This document shows, one piece after another, positions 9,614 to 18,381 of a DNA stretch of 64,000 bases. Within the stretch, counting starts at the first letter, position 1; the number at the start of each line of letters is the position of its first letter. The notes beneath the pieces were generated by a model that had not been told where the DNA came from, ran no database searches, and saw only the letters and a list, made by a program, of their open reading frames with translations. Origin of the DNA: Phycisphaeraceae bacterium (GTDB taxonomy: Bacteria; Planctomycetota; Phycisphaerae; Phycisphaerales; UBA1924); the NCBI GenBank assembly GCA_026126305.1, contig JAHCJI010000001.1, forward strand, positions 310,001 through 374,000, written 5' to 3'. The translations under genes were made by a program, and so were the position numbers.

Positions 9614-10564
9614 GTGCCCGAACTGCCAGAGGTCGAAATCCTCCGCAAAGGTCTCGAACCGCTGCTCCGCGGCCAGACCGTCGCACGTGCAACGCTCCAC
9701 CGCCGGGACGTCGCCGTGGGCCCTGACGACCCCCCCGGCGGGTTCTCACGCCAGCGAACGCCCATTGCACCAACCAGGCTGAACGCCACCCAACTCCTCC
9801 TGGGTGCCAAGATCCATGGAATCTCGCGGAAGGGCAAGGTCCTGGCAATCGTCGCGGTCGACGGCCGCACCCTTGGGATCCACCTTGGAATGAGCGGACA
9901 GCTGCTCTGGGACCCAGGGCGTGCCGTCATTCCCACCAACCACGTCCATGCTTCCTGGAGGTTTACCGACGGCTCGAAACTCCACTTCCGGGATCCCCGG
10001 CGGTTTGGCGGGCTCTGGCTGGCGGACAGTCCCGAATCCTTGCCCATCTGGAAATCTCTGGGCCCCGATGCCTTGAAGCTGCACCCCATGCAGTTGTCGG
10101 GGTTACTCACCCCGGTCCGCAGGCCCATCAAGGCCGCCCTGATCGACCAGAGCCTCCTGGCAGGTGTTGGCAACATCTACGCCGACGAGGCCCTGCATCG
10201 TGCTGGCGTGCATCCCCGTACCCCTGCCTGCGACATTCCCCAGGCCGGGGTGGTCGAACTCGGGCGATCCATTGTCGCGATCCTGCGTGAGGCCATCGAG
10301 GCGGGTGGATCAACCGTCCGAGATTATCGGAATGCCATGGGCCAATCCGGCGATTTCCAACGCGCCCACCATGTCTATGGGCGTGGGGGCCAGCCATGCA
10401 CGACCTGCGGCACACGATTGGAGCAAGACACCATCGGGCAACGGACAAGCGTTTGGTGCCCCACTTGCCAGCCAGCAGAGGCTTTCAACAAACTATCCAC
10501 AACAACCCGCAACCGGAAGGACCGGAAGGCGGGTCGCTCTCTATCTCCTAAGGGATCTCTATAA
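9614..10564 (+). CDS. mutM: formamidopyrimidine-DNA glycosylase
   Basis: Base-excision repair enzyme removing oxidised purines and nicking abasic sites. The GTG start is followed directly by PELPEVE, the conserved N-terminal catalytic proline and glutamate. GKVLAIV carries the conserved lysine, RDPRRFG is present, DQSLLAGVGNIYADE is the helix-two-turn-helix, and the C-terminus has an intact zinc finger (CTTCGTRL ... VWCPTCQ). At 316 residues it is longer than usual because of about 25 extra basic residues after the finger and an insertion near residue 40. Start codon is fixed by the family since the proline must be residue 2. Confidence 0.95.
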   Translation: MPELPEVEILRKGLEPLLRGQTVARATLHRRDVAVGPDDPPGGFSRQRTPIAPTRLNATQLLLGAKIHGISRKGKVLAIVAVDGRTLGIHLGMSGQLLWDPGRAVIPTNHVHASWRFTDGSKLHFRDPRRFGGLWLADSPESLPIWKSLGPDALKLHPMQLSGLLTPVRRPIKAALIDQSLLAGVGNIYADEALHRAGVHPRTPACDIPQAGVVELGRSIVAILREAIEAGGSTVRDYRNAMGQSGDFQRAHHVYGRGGQPCTTCGTRLEQDTIGQRTSVWCPTCQPAEAFNKLSTTTRNRKDRKAGRSLSPKGSL

Positions 10565-10896
10565 AGTAGTAGTCGTCGTCGTTACGCTTGTCGGGTTGTG
10601 GATCATTCCCAAACAACAGGCCACAAACACAGCTTTGACAATGATTTACGTCGGACGGGCAGCGATCGGTTATCTGTCGTCAGGCGCTCGGGGCCGTTGT
10701 CGGTCGTCGTCGCGGCCACAACCGCCAGCAGCCGGGCACGGACACCCATCAACCCAAGAGCCCCAGCAACAGGTTGTCCACATCGCGTTGCAACAGGGTC
10801 ATGATGAAAAAACCGGCCAGATGGGCCGGCAGAAGGCTGTGGACAATCCCAATGTCGAGCGATGTCGGTTGTGGTCAGCTGGTCATCTTGCCCACA
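10493..10896. other. candidate replication origin region (DnaA-box-like cluster)
   Basis: The 310-base gap between mutM and the next, convergent gene has no ORF with protein character. It and its margins hold 9-mers close to the DnaA box: CTATCCACA at 10493, the complement of TGATCCACA at 10597-10605, TTGTCCACA at 10774-10782, its complement at 10838-10846, and TTGCCCACA at 10888. A trinucleotide run (TAGTAG then TCGTCGTCG) lies at 10566-10582 beside the second box, and a short AT-richer patch near 10560. The plus strand is C-rich to the left and G-rich from about 13 to 32 kb to the right. A leftward terminator also lies inside. dnaA is not in the window. Confidence 0.38.
10807..10829 (-). 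terminator. intrinsic terminator
   Basis: On the minus strand, CCGGCC/GGCCGG (10813-10818 and 10824-10829, five-base loop) is followed by six T residues. It lies 46 bases downstream of the stop of the leftward gene ending at 10875 and fits as its terminator. Confidence 0.75.
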
Positions 10897-11651
10897 AAAA
10901 ACCCGATAATCGCCAGCACCAGCACTACACCGGCCATCGCGCCCGCCAGGACGGCGATGCTCAGACCGTCGATCAGGTCCGTGACAACGCCCGCGCCCGT
11001 GGTGATCGAGACAATCAGGGCAAAGGCGAAGGCCATCACCAAGAACAACCCGAAGCACGCGAACATGGCGGCCATCGAAGGGCCGGGATCAAGGGTTTCC
11101 TCGGCGTAGATGATCGCCGCCGGCTGCCCAGCGGATGCACCCGCGTCTTCAAACAGCGCGCGACCCGCTCCGACGCCCTCGCCCACCGTCGAGCCCTCGC
11201 CCTCGCCCAGGCCAAAGTCTTCCAGAAGATCGGCACCCAGCGAGGTGTCGTCGGCCTCGCGGGTCATATCCAACAGCCCGCTCCCCGAAGCGGCCGGGTC
11301 GGCGGATGTCTCCAGCCCGAAACTGGGGGCGTTGGTGATCTGGGTCTGGGCGGCCGCGTCGGCCTCCTCGACCTCGTCGGCATCGAAGATGCTGATGCCC
11401 GTCTGCTCCTTGGCATCGCTGGTAAACCCGATGGGGGACTCTTCTTCGAAGCCGATGCCCGAGTCGTCGGCAAACCCGGGCAGTTCATCATCGCCTTCGG
11501 CCAGCAGGTCGACCTGGTCAACCTTAAAGATCAATTTGTCGCCGTCGACAAACTTGTCCAAGCGGTTGGAATCGACCAGAGAAAGGACTTCGCGCTCGGA
11601 CTTGCCGAGCTTCTTGCAGGTCTCTTCCATCGAATAGAACAGTTTTGCCAT
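10875..11651 (-). CDS. HTH-like domain plus two-helix membrane protein, unknown
   Basis: 258 residues. The first 50 (MAKLFYSMEETCKKLGKSER then LSLVDSNRLDKFVDGDKLIFK) resemble an excisionase/MerR-like winged helix. A long acidic low-complexity linker follows (about residues 55-180, rich in Asp, Glu, Gly, Ala), then two C-terminal membrane helices (around AAMFACFGLFLVMAFAFALIV and AVLAGAMAGVVLVLAIIGFFV). The layout suggests a membrane-tethered DNA-binding or scaffold protein of a type seen in planctomycetes, but no function can be assigned. RBS GGAGCGAAG precedes the ATG. It is divergent from mgtE and ends at its own terminator. Confidence 0.7.
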   Translation of the reverse strand: MAKLFYSMEETCKKLGKSEREVLSLVDSNRLDKFVDGDKLIFKVDQVDLLAEGDDELPGFADDSGIGFEEESPIGFTSDAKEQTGISIFDADEVEEADAAAQTQITNAPSFGLETSADPAASGSGLLDMTREADDTSLGADLLEDFGLGEGEGSTVGEGVGAGRALFEDAGASAGQPAAIIYAEETLDPGPSMAAMFACFGLFLVMAFAFALIVSITTGAGVVTDLIDGLSIAVLAGAMAGVVLVLAIIGFFVGKMTS

Positions 11652-11871
11652 CTGCTTCGCTCCAGCGTTGGGCAGGCCTCAAGGGAATACCCGTAGGCCC
11701 AGATGTTCGTGATACAATTCCACCCCGGCTCGCCTGAGAGCCCGGCGAAGGGCCGATCCGCACGCCACCACGCGGCGGATGCACCCGTCTTGGAGGATAG
11801 GCCCCAAAGGCACGGCGTGTTTCGAGGGATCTCTGGCACGTCCACGCGTTCAATCGGGGCAGTACAAGCAG

Positions 11872-11902
11872 ACTCTATCATTATCAATCAAATTGATAGA
11901 GT
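11872..11902. promoter_or_regulatory. perfect inverted repeat upstream of mgtE
   Basis: The 318-base gap 11652-11969 separates two divergent genes. Within it ACTCTATCA (11872-11880) and TGATAGAGT (11894-11902) form a perfect 9-base inverted repeat around a 13-base AT-rich centre that contains a second palindrome (TATCAA/TTGATA, 11882-11898). It lies 67 bases before the mgtE start and stands out as AT-rich in a GC-rich genome. The layout suits an operator for a dimeric metalloregulator, and GATAATGATA on the minus strand recalls a Fur-family half-site, but the regulator is not known. Nothing else distinct was seen in this gap. Confidence 0.5.
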
Positions 11903-11969
11903 GCTGATACCTGTCGCTTTCGGCTCGGGCCCGCTTGCCAAGGGCTCAACGGGGCGCTCCCATTGGGGG

Positions 11970-13346
11970 ATGAACCCAACGGCTGAATTGCTCCATGTTG
12001 AGGTCCGAGAACTGATCGAGAGCCGTCGCTATCGCGAGTTGCGCGAGGCCTTGGGCACGATGCCGCCCTTCGACGTGGCGGCGGTGCTCGACCTGCTCGA
12101 ACCAACCGAGGCCGCCGTGGCGTTCCGGCTCTTGCCGCGGGAGTTGGCCGGCGAGGCGTTCGCCGAACTCGAATCCGACCGCCAGCAGGAAATTATCGAG
12201 GCGTTGGGCGATCGCGCCGCCCGGACGATGCTCCAGTCGATGGACCCCGACGACCGGGCGGCGTTGCTCGACGAGATGCCCACCGAGGCCGCCACGCGGC
12301 TGATCAACCAGTTGCACCCTGAAGACCGAGCCGTCACCCAGCAGATCCTGGGCTATCCCGAGGAATCCATCGGCCGCCTCATGACCCCCGACTACGTCCG
12401 GCTTCGGCCCGAGTGGACCATCGCCCAGGCGCTCGACCACATCCGTCGGTATGGGCACGATGCCGAGACGGTGCACTGGGTCTACGTGATCGACGGCAAG
12501 GGGAAGTTGATCGACGACCTGCACATCCGTTCGATCCTGCTGGCCGACCCCGACGCCACGGTCGCGTCGATCATGGACAACTCGTACCAGGCGTTGAGTG
12601 CTACCGATGACCAGGAGCACGCGGCCCGGGCGATGCTCGACTACGACCGCACGGTGTTGCCCGTGGTGGACAGCAAGGGCGTGCTGCTGGGCATCGTCAC
12701 GATCGACGACGTGGCCGACGTGGTCGAGGAAGAGGCCACCGAGGACATCCAGATGCTCGGCGGCGTCGAGGCGCTCGACGACCCGTACATCAAGACCGGG
12801 CTGTGGGAGATGCTGCGCAAGCGTGGCGTGCCGCTCAGCTTCCTGTTTGTGGGCCAGTCGATCACCATCGCGGTGCTGGGTTCCTTCGAGGAGGCGCTGG
12901 CGGCGTATCTCATCCTGGCGATGCTCGTCCCACTGATCATCTCGTGCGGCGGCAACAGCGGGACACAGGCCGCCAGCCTGCTGATCCGCTCGATCGCGCT
13001 GCGCGAAGTATCGCCCCGCCAGTGGAAAGTTGTCTTCGTCCGCGAGATTGCCACAGGGGCCATGCTCGGCCTGTTCCTGGGCGTGCTGGGTTTTGCGACC
13101 GTGCAACTCGTTCATGCCGTAGGCATGGCGCGAACCGAAGATCCCATGCTCATCGGCCTTGCGGTTGCCATCGCATTGACCGCGATCGTGACCTGGGCCG
13201 CCATCCTGGGTTCCATGCTCCCGTTGCTGCTCGAACGATTGAAACTCGACCCCGCGACCATCTCCAGCCCGTTGGTGGCCACGCTCATGGACATCAGCGG
13301 CATCCTGATCTATCTGGGCGTCGCCACGGCGGTGCTGGCAATTTGA
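11970..13346 (+). CDS. mgtE: MgtE magnesium transporter
   Basis: Inner-membrane Mg2+ channel of 458 residues. The N-terminal superhelical domain (LLEPTEAAVAFRLLPRE, repeated around LDEMPTEAATRL) covers residues about 20-130. Two CBS domains follow (MTPDYVRLRPEWTIAQAL and MDNSYQALSATDDQEHAARAM regions), ending with VTIDDVADVVEEEATED. The C-terminal pore domain has five helices with the signature CGGNSGTQAASL lining the pore. The ATG at 11970 starts the conserved N domain, though its Shine-Dalgarno is poor (GGGGG abuts the start). The AT-rich palindrome upstream may control it. Confidence 0.94.
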   Translation: MNPTAELLHVEVRELIESRRYRELREALGTMPPFDVAAVLDLLEPTEAAVAFRLLPRELAGEAFAELESDRQQEIIEALGDRAARTMLQSMDPDDRAALLDEMPTEAATRLINQLHPEDRAVTQQILGYPEESIGRLMTPDYVRLRPEWTIAQALDHIRRYGHDAETVHWVYVIDGKGKLIDDLHIRSILLADPDATVASIMDNSYQALSATDDQEHAARAMLDYDRTVLPVVDSKGVLLGIVTIDDVADVVEEEATEDIQMLGGVEALDDPYIKTGLWEMLRKRGVPLSFLFVGQSITIAVLGSFEEALAAYLILAMLVPLIISCGGNSGTQAASLLIRSIALREVSPRQWKVVFVREIATGAMLGLFLGVLGFATVQLVHAVGMARTEDPMLIGLAVAIALTAIVTWAAILGSMLPLLLERLKLDPATISSPLVATLMDISGILIYLGVATAVLAI

Positions 13347-13383
13347 AGCGTCGACGTACCAGGCACCGTGTGCCAATGCCGGC

Positions 13384-13821
13384 TCAGGGCGATTCCAGCG
13401 AGATCTGACGCACGCCATGCCGGGTCAGCACGTCCTGCACCGCCACCACATGCTGCCACGTTGTGCCCGAGTCGCCGCCCAGACGCACACGGATGGTGCG
13501 GATGTCGATGCCTTGGAGTTGCTCGCGGGCGTGGGCCTCAAAGCTCGCCAGCGTGACCGTGCCCGGGCCCAGACCCATGACCACCGGGCGATCGTCGACC
13601 ATCGAGACGCGTACGCGCAGAGTCGGGTCTGGCAAAGCGTACGGATCGGCCTTGGCCGTGCTCGGGTCCAGCGGCGCTGCGGGCAAGGCCGCGGGCAGGA
13701 ACCACTCGGGCCCCACGAAGGCCACCGAGGCCATAAAGAAGATCAGGATCACCAGCACCACGTCCACCATGGGCGCCAGGTTGGGGCCTTCGACGTGTCG
13801 AGGGTCTCGGTGGCGTCGCAT
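13384..13821 (-). CDS. ExbD/TolR-type proton-channel subunit (second copy)
   Basis: 145 residues. A short basic N-terminus leads into one membrane helix, PMVDVVLVILIFFMASVAF, whose Asp is the conserved proton-path residue of ExbD/TolR. The periplasmic domain ends with TTWQHVVAVQDVLTRHGVRQISL, the usual ExbD C-terminal pattern. It is the last gene of a six-gene operon and starts three bases after the first ExbD stop. The two ExbD copies differ clearly in the periplasmic part, so they may form a mixed stator with the single ExbB upstream. Confidence 0.88.
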   Translation of the reverse strand: MRRHRDPRHVEGPNLAPMVDVVLVILIFFMASVAFVGPEWFLPAALPAAPLDPSTAKADPYALPDPTLRVRVSMVDDRPVVMGLGPGTVTLASFEAHAREQLQGIDIRTIRVRLGGDSGTTWQHVVAVQDVLTRHGVRQISLESP

Positions 13822-13824
13822 CGA

Positions 13825-14241
13825 TCAGAACTCCCCGAACGCCCCGGTGCTCTGCTCGGCGGCCACGCGCACGGCCCGCACGCCCGAGCGGGCCAGTTCG
13901 TCGAGCACGGGCCACAAGCGTTCGTATGTCAAGGCCGCATCAGCGCGCAGGTGGACCGATGGCGCGGCACGGATGGCCCGGCCGAGCTGGTCGAGCGATA
14001 CCGGTACACCATCGACATCCAAGGCCAGCGTGTTGCCGTCGAGACGGACGTTGACGAACGCGGCCAGCGCGTCGGCGTGGTCGTCGCCGGTGCCCGACCT
14101 GGGTAACGCCAGCGCGCTGCGCTGATCGCTGGCCATCTGTCCTACCAGCAGGTAGAAGATGATCAGGCACATCACCACGTCGATCATGGGCGTGAGGTTA
14201 GGGTGCCCCTTGGCTTCGCCCGTGGCGCGCCGGCGTCTCAT
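13825..14241 (-). CDS. ExbD/TolR-type proton-channel subunit (first copy)
   Basis: 138 residues. Basic start (MRRRRATGEAKGHPN) then the membrane helix LTPMIDVVMCLIIFYLLVG with the conserved Asp. The periplasmic domain contains SVHLRADAALTYERLWPVLDEL, matching the ExbD pattern of a beta strand followed by a helix. The ATG at 14241 overlaps the ExbB stop by four bases (ATGA), so translation is probably coupled. The open frame extends upstream over ExbB, but that stretch is only a shadow. Confidence 0.9.
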   Translation of the reverse strand: MRRRRATGEAKGHPNLTPMIDVVMCLIIFYLLVGQMASDQRSALALPRSGTGDDHADALAAFVNVRLDGNTLALDVDGVPVSLDQLGRAIRAAPSVHLRADAALTYERLWPVLDELARSGVRAVRVAAEQSTGAFGEF

Positions 14242-14987
14242 GGCTTCTTCCCGGGCGCGCTCGTCGTGCCGGTGTTCTTGTCGGCCATGCGCAACGCCAC
14301 GCGCTCGACGAGGATGTTGGTGTGCGACAGCGCTTCGTCGCACAAACGATCGACGCGCGAACGCAGGAAGCCATAGGCAACCAGTGCGGGCACCGCCAGG
14401 CACAGCCCAAGCAGCGTGTGGAACAGCGCCTTGCTGATGCCCAGGGAGAGTTGGGCCGGGCCCGCCGTCCCGCCCTCGGCCCCGATGGTGGTAAAGGCCA
14501 GGATCATGCCCCACACCGTGCCGGCCAGGCCGACCAGCGGCGCCATGTTCCCGATGGTCGAGAGCGGTTCGATCCGGCGCAGCAGGCGAGCGCACTGCGC
14601 GTCGGCCTGCATCTGGGCCGACTCACGAGCCGCGGCGTCCGAGAGGCCCGTGGGCCCCGCCGCGTCCTCGGCCTCCAGCATCGAACGAAGCACGGCCGCA
14701 CCGAAGCTCTCGCGCGAGCGGACATACCCGACCAGTTCCGAACGCGGCCCGCCGCGGGTCAGGGTGTCGAGGCGCAGCAACTCGGCTTCGGGCAGGAGTT
14801 TGTCGCGACGGATTTCCAGCAGCGATTGCACGAGCAGCGCGACAGCGGCGACCGATCCGGCGGCCAGCACGATGGTGAACAGGTCGATCGACTGCACGAA
14901 CAGCGACCACGCGCTGGCCGCGGGCGCGCCCGATGCCGGTTCTGTTTGTGCGATGGTGCTGGCCAGGGCGTGGATGGTTTGGAGCAT
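14238..14987 (-). CDS. ExbB/TolQ/MotA-family proton channel protein
   Basis: 249 residues with three membrane segments: near residue 40 (FTIVLAAGSVAAVALLVQSL), near 145 (TIGNMAPLVGLAGTVWGMILAF) and near 190 (ALFHTLLGLCLAVPALVAYGF). APLVGLAGTVWGMI is the ExbB/TolQ signature; the third segment holds the conserved small-residue face. With two ExbD proteins it would use the proton motive force to drive an envelope process. No tonB-like gene is adjacent, and the operon instead starts with a prepilin-like and a lipoprotein-like gene, so the load is unknown. Confidence 0.92.
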   Translation of the reverse strand: MLQTIHALASTIAQTEPASGAPAASAWSLFVQSIDLFTIVLAAGSVAAVALLVQSLLEIRRDKLLPEAELLRLDTLTRGGPRSELVGYVRSRESFGAAVLRSMLEAEDAAGPTGLSDAAARESAQMQADAQCARLLRRIEPLSTIGNMAPLVGLAGTVWGMILAFTTIGAEGGTAGPAQLSLGISKALFHTLLGLCLAVPALVAYGFLRSRVDRLCDEALSHTNILVERVALRMADKNTGTTSAPGKKP

Positions 14988-15006
14988 CGGGCAAGGGTAC
15001 GGCCCG

Positions 15007-15807
15007 TCAGCCCCCGCCGCCGACGTCCTGTCCCCGGAGGAATCGGGTCATGTCGCGCATGAGCAGCTCGCCGCGCCGGCGTTGCATCGGGCTGGCGTGG
15101 CTCCCGACATTGTTGTTCATCACGTCAAAGGCGCGGCCCATGATCCGGGCGGGGGGGCCCTGCCCGCTCTGGATGGCCTGCTGGTCGCGCTGGGCATTGC
15201 GGCGTGCCCGCTCCAGCCGCTCCTCGGGCGTGCGCTCGCGCACGTCACCGGCCATCATCTCCATGGTCTGCTCGAAGCGGACGAAAGCGTCGGCCAGGTA
15301 ATACTCTCGCTGGTCGACGGGCACGTTCTGGTACTCGCTGGCCAGGGAGTCCCACAGGTCGATGGCCAGCCGGCTCGCGTTGGCCTCGAGCTGCTCGCGG
15401 GCCTTGCCGCGGATCGAGCCCGCAAAGGCCGCCAGCATCAGCGAGTCGCTGCCGCTCATGCCGTCCAGACGCTTAATGAGCGTCCCGACCAACTCCAGGC
15501 GACGCTCCAGAGGCAGGCGGTTGAACTCCTCCTGGAGCAGCGTGAAGTTCATCAGCGTGTCGATGCGGCCGTTCTCATAATCCGGCACGGGCATCGGCCG
15601 GAGCACGAAGTAGGCGGCGACGGCGGAGATCACGAGCAACCCTGCGGCGAAGGGCCAGCCCCGGCGAGTCCAACGCCGCCAGTTGTCGGCATCGCGGATC
15701 GTGTGACGCTCAAAGTCGGCCAGCCGTTCTCGAAAGTCGCGGACGTTGAAGCGCCGGCGTTCGAGCCGGCTGAGGGTCCGCAGCATGTCGTCGCGCAGGT
15801 CGTTCAT
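15007..15807 (-). CDS. single-pass membrane protein, unknown
   Basis: 266 residues not assigned to a family. A highly charged cytoplasmic N-terminus (MNDLRDDMLRTLSRLERRRF) is followed by one membrane helix around residues 53-72 (FAAGLLVISAVAAYFVL) and a largely helical, Glu/Arg-rich extracytoplasmic part. Gly/Asp residues close the C-terminus. It lies in the middle of the ExbB/ExbD operon (9 bases after the prepilin-like gene, 19 bases before ExbB). By position it could be a structural partner of the ExbBD complex, which is inference only. Confidence 0.7.
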   Translation of the reverse strand: MNDLRDDMLRTLSRLERRRFNVRDFRERLADFERHTIRDADNWRRWTRRGWPFAAGLLVISAVAAYFVLRPMPVPDYENGRIDTLMNFTLLQEEFNRLPLERRLELVGTLIKRLDGMSGSDSLMLAAFAGSIRGKAREQLEANASRLAIDLWDSLASEYQNVPVDQREYYLADAFVRFEQTMEMMAGDVRERTPEERLERARRNAQRDQQAIQSGQGPPARIMGRAFDVMNNNVGSHASPMQRRRGELLMRDMTRFLRGQDVGGGG

Positions 15808-15816
15808 GCCCGGTTC

Positions 15817-16512
15817 CTATGGAAGTCCTAACAATCGTCCGATATCGCCAAAGAGTGCCTCGGCGTCACTGGAATCGAATTCCTCGAGCCAATCAGCACG
15901 CATCGACGGGAAGTACACGGCGTTGCGCGCCGGGCCGCCGAGGCGCAAAGGGTGCCAGTCGTCGCCGCAACTGAGCAGCGGCGCTGGCCGACCCGCATCG
16001 GCCCGCAACTCCAGGGCGCGGGTCACCGAACGCTCCAGGCGCGGGCTGCCTGCGGCAAAGACCAGTTCGGCCGCCGTCATGACCAGCCCGGGAAAATATT
16101 CGTAACTGGTACCCGAACTGGCCCACAGCGGTGGCTCGGCCCCGCCGTGGTCACCCGGGCAGCGGTATACGGAATTGCTGGCCAGGATGAAGTCCTGGTC
16201 GGGCGAGTCTCGCCGGGGCACTGGCGTGTCGAGATATTGGCTCAGCACGTCGAGCAGGCTGGGGTCGCTTCCGCCGCCGGGCTCGCCGCTGTGGAAGGGC
16301 CGAACCACGGGCAGCACGCCCTTGGATTCGATGTCCAGGTATGACTGGGTGGCCAGGCCGATCTGGGCGAGGTTGGCCATGCAGGCGGTTCGCCGAGCGC
16401 TGTCGCGGGCGCTGCTGAGGGTGGGCAGCAAGATGCTCACGAGCACGCCGATGATGGCGATGACCGCGAGCAGTTCGATGAGTGTGAAGGCCTTGCGGGC
16501 GTGCGGGCGCAG
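15817..16512 (-). CDS. prepilin-like protein, type IV pilin N-terminus
   Basis: The class III signal is clear: basic residues, then [18 protein letters not shown], with cleavage expected before Phe and the conserved Glu at +5, followed by helical [18 protein letters not shown] as in planctomycete type II secretion/pilin-like proteins of the DUF1559 or GspG-like kind. The body has a [15 protein letters not shown] region and ends near [12 protein letters not shown]. The start is a problem: the only ATG nearby (16523, overlapping the upstream stop) is in another frame, and the first usable in-frame codon is CTG at 16512. Either a CTG start or a one-base error is possible. 231 residues from CTG. 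Confidence 0.72.
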   Translation of the reverse strand: MRPHARKAFTLIELLAVIAIIGVLVSILLPTLSSARDSARRTACMANLAQIGLATQSYLDIESKGVLPVVRPFHSGEPGGGSDPSLLDVLSQYLDTPVPRRDSPDQDFILASNSVYRCPGDHGGAEPPLWASSGTSYEYFPGLVMTAAELVFAAGSPRLERSVTRALELRADAGRPAPLLSCGDDWHPLRLGGPARNAVYFPSMRADWLEEFDSSDAEALFGDIGRLLGLP

Positions 16513-16522
16513 GTGGTAGGCA

Positions 16523-17233
16523 TCAGAGCGGGAATGGGGCGCGTTTGCCTTGGGCCTCGTCGACGAGCCTTCGGGCGAGGTGTGTCTGCCGGGCGCGGAC
16601 GCCCGGGGCTTGTTGGGCGAACTGTCGCGCGAGGGCCGGGTCGGCGTCGAGGGCGTATTGGACGCCTCGCGCGATCGCACGGCCGGCGCGGCGGAGTTGC
16701 GCGCCGCGAGCGAGCGATGCCGCAAGCCCGGCGCCGAGGACAAGTGGCAGGCGATAGGGCTCGGGCACGAATGGCGCCACGGTACCGACCGCGCGGGTAA
16801 TGGCACCGCCTGCGGGGTCGTGCTCGTACTGGGCCGAGGCGTCCAGGGCGTGCTCGGCGGCGGCTCGCTGATCTCCAAGGACGGCAAGCTCGGCCCGCCA
16901 AAAGGGAGCGAGATGGGCAGGGGCCTGCGGATCTTCCAAGGCTTGGCGCAGGGCACGTTCGCGAGCGGCCAGGGCATCGCGTAACGCGCCAAGATCTTGT
17001 CTTGCAGCGCCGATCTGGTTGGACATGGCGGCTTGATCAACGCAGCCCCCTAACAGCCCCATCGGCATGAAGAAGGCCAGCAGCATCACGGCCGCCAGCA
17101 CCCCACACACCAGAGAAGCGGACTTCGGCTTCCCGTCAGAGTTTAGACGCGCCCGGCCCGCCTGCGTTACCAACAGAACCCGGGCCCCGGGCTTGCCCCA
17201 ACGAACATCGGACGAATCGAGATCGAGCTTCAT
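16523..17233 (-). CDS. membrane or lipoprotein-like protein, unknown
   Basis: 236 residues with ATG at 17233 preceded by AGGGGG, which fixes the start better than the longer upstream frame. A hydrophobic stretch at about residues 42-62 ([22 protein letters not shown]) ends in GGC, which could be a lipobox or simply a membrane helix after a 35-residue cytoplasmic head. The remainder is Ala- and Arg-rich and helical, with a second weak hydrophobic patch near [16 protein letters not shown]. No family recognised. It is the first gene of the ExbB/ExbD operon. The 293 bases upstream (17234-17526) show no gene. Confidence 0.6.
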   Translation of the reverse strand: MKLDLDSSDVRWGKPGARVLLVTQAGRARLNSDGKPKSASLVCGVLAAVMLLAFFMPMGLLGGCVDQAAMSNQIGAARQDLGALRDALAARERALRQALEDPQAPAHLAPFWRAELAVLGDQRAAAEHALDASAQYEHDPAGGAITRAVGTVAPFVPEPYRLPLVLGAGLAASLARGAQLRRAGRAIARGVQYALDADPALARQFAQQAPGVRARQTHLARRLVDEAQGKRAPFPL

Positions 17234-17526
17234 ACATACCCCCTTGCGGGCCCGCGGGCTCGTCACCGCCTCGGCCGCGGGCCCCGGTTGGGTCGCGGCG
17301 GTGGTGGGGGCTGGATTCTCCCGCCCGGGCGGCGATGCCGAGGTCGGGGGGCTTCGGATGGAGCGTACCGCTGATTTCAAGGGATGCAAGCAAGTACGGG
17401 CGCATGACCGGCAGATAGCGCGCCTGGGTGGTCATCGGGTTGAAAAAGTACCAAGCATGTGGACTTCCGATTGGCTTCTGATGAGCCCACTCGCTGGCGC
17501 TCGGGGCTTGGAAGGTTTATGCGCGA

Positions 17527-18381
17527 TCAGGCGTGTCGTGCCAGGGCTTTGGCCATCTGGTGGTTCAGGGCGTGGCCCGAGCGGTGGCAGGCGATGTCGG
17601 CCTGGATGGGGCGGGCGGCCAGGGCCAGGTCGCCGATGGCGTCGAGGAGTTTGTGGGCGGCGGGCTCGTTGTCAAGGCGATAGGCGTTTTCGATGGGGCC
17701 TTGTGGGCCGATGACGAGCATGTCGGCGGGGGAGAGGCCTTGGAAGAGGCCGGCTTGCTGGAGGGCGATGGCCTCATGCTCGAGGCAAAAGGTGCGGGCG
17801 GGGGCGATGGCGTTGATGTAGGCCTGGGGCGAGCCGTCCCAGCGGGCGCTCTGGGGGGCGATGGGCGCGTCGGGCCCGTAGTCGAGCGTGTACGAGATGG
17901 ACCAGCCCGGCGTGTCGCGTGGCGTGGCGGTGATGCGTGCGTTGCCTTGCTCGATGGCGATGGGCTTGTTGATGCTGATTGGCTCGATGCCCGTGCCCAG
18001 CGGCTGTAAGCCCGCGTGCTCAATGGCGCGGACGAATGGCAGGGCCGACCCGTCGAGGATGGGCACTTCCGGGCCGGTAAGTTCGATGTCGCAATCGGTG
18101 ACGCCCAGGGCGCTCAGGGCGCTCAGGGCGTGCTCGACGGTGGCTGTGCGCTGGCCCCGGGCGGCCAGGTTGGTGCTGCGAGCTTGCAGGCCGGCGAAGG
18201 CGGGGTGGATGGGCTGGGAATCGAGGTTTTCGCAGGTCACGGCGATGGCTTGGCCTTGTCGGACCATGCGCAAGCCGTGGTTGGCGGGGCGGAACACGAT
18301 GGTGGCTTCGTGCCCGGTGAAGAGCCCCTTGCCGCAGAGGGTGGCCTCGGATCGCAGCGTGATGCGTGGGCGGGGTGTCAT
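17527..18381 (-). CDS. lpxC: UDP-3-O-acyl-N-acetylglucosamine deacetylase
   Basis: Zinc deacetylase, the committed step of lipid A synthesis. TVEHALSAL carries the first zinc His, [12 protein letters not shown] the second His and the Asp, and SGHALNHQ the catalytic His. The two-domain repeat and the [16 protein letters not shown] segment are typical. At 284 residues it matches a stand-alone LpxC, not the LpxC-FabZ fusion seen in some lineages. The ATG at 18381 overlaps the lpxD stop by four bases, so the two are coupled. Together with lpxD and bamA it supports an LPS-bearing outer membrane. Confidence 0.95.
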   Translation of the reverse strand: MTPRPRITLRSEATLCGKGLFTGHEATIVFRPANHGLRMVRQGQAIAVTCENLDSQPIHPAFAGLQARSTNLAARGQRTATVEHALSALSALGVTDCDIELTGPEVPILDGSALPFVRAIEHAGLQPLGTGIEPISINKPIAIEQGNARITATPRDTPGWSISYTLDYGPDAPIAPQSARWDGSPQAYINAIAPARTFCLEHEAIALQQAGLFQGLSPADMLVIGPQGPIENAYRLDNEPAAHKLLDAIGDLALAARPIQADIACHRSGHALNHQMAKALARHA

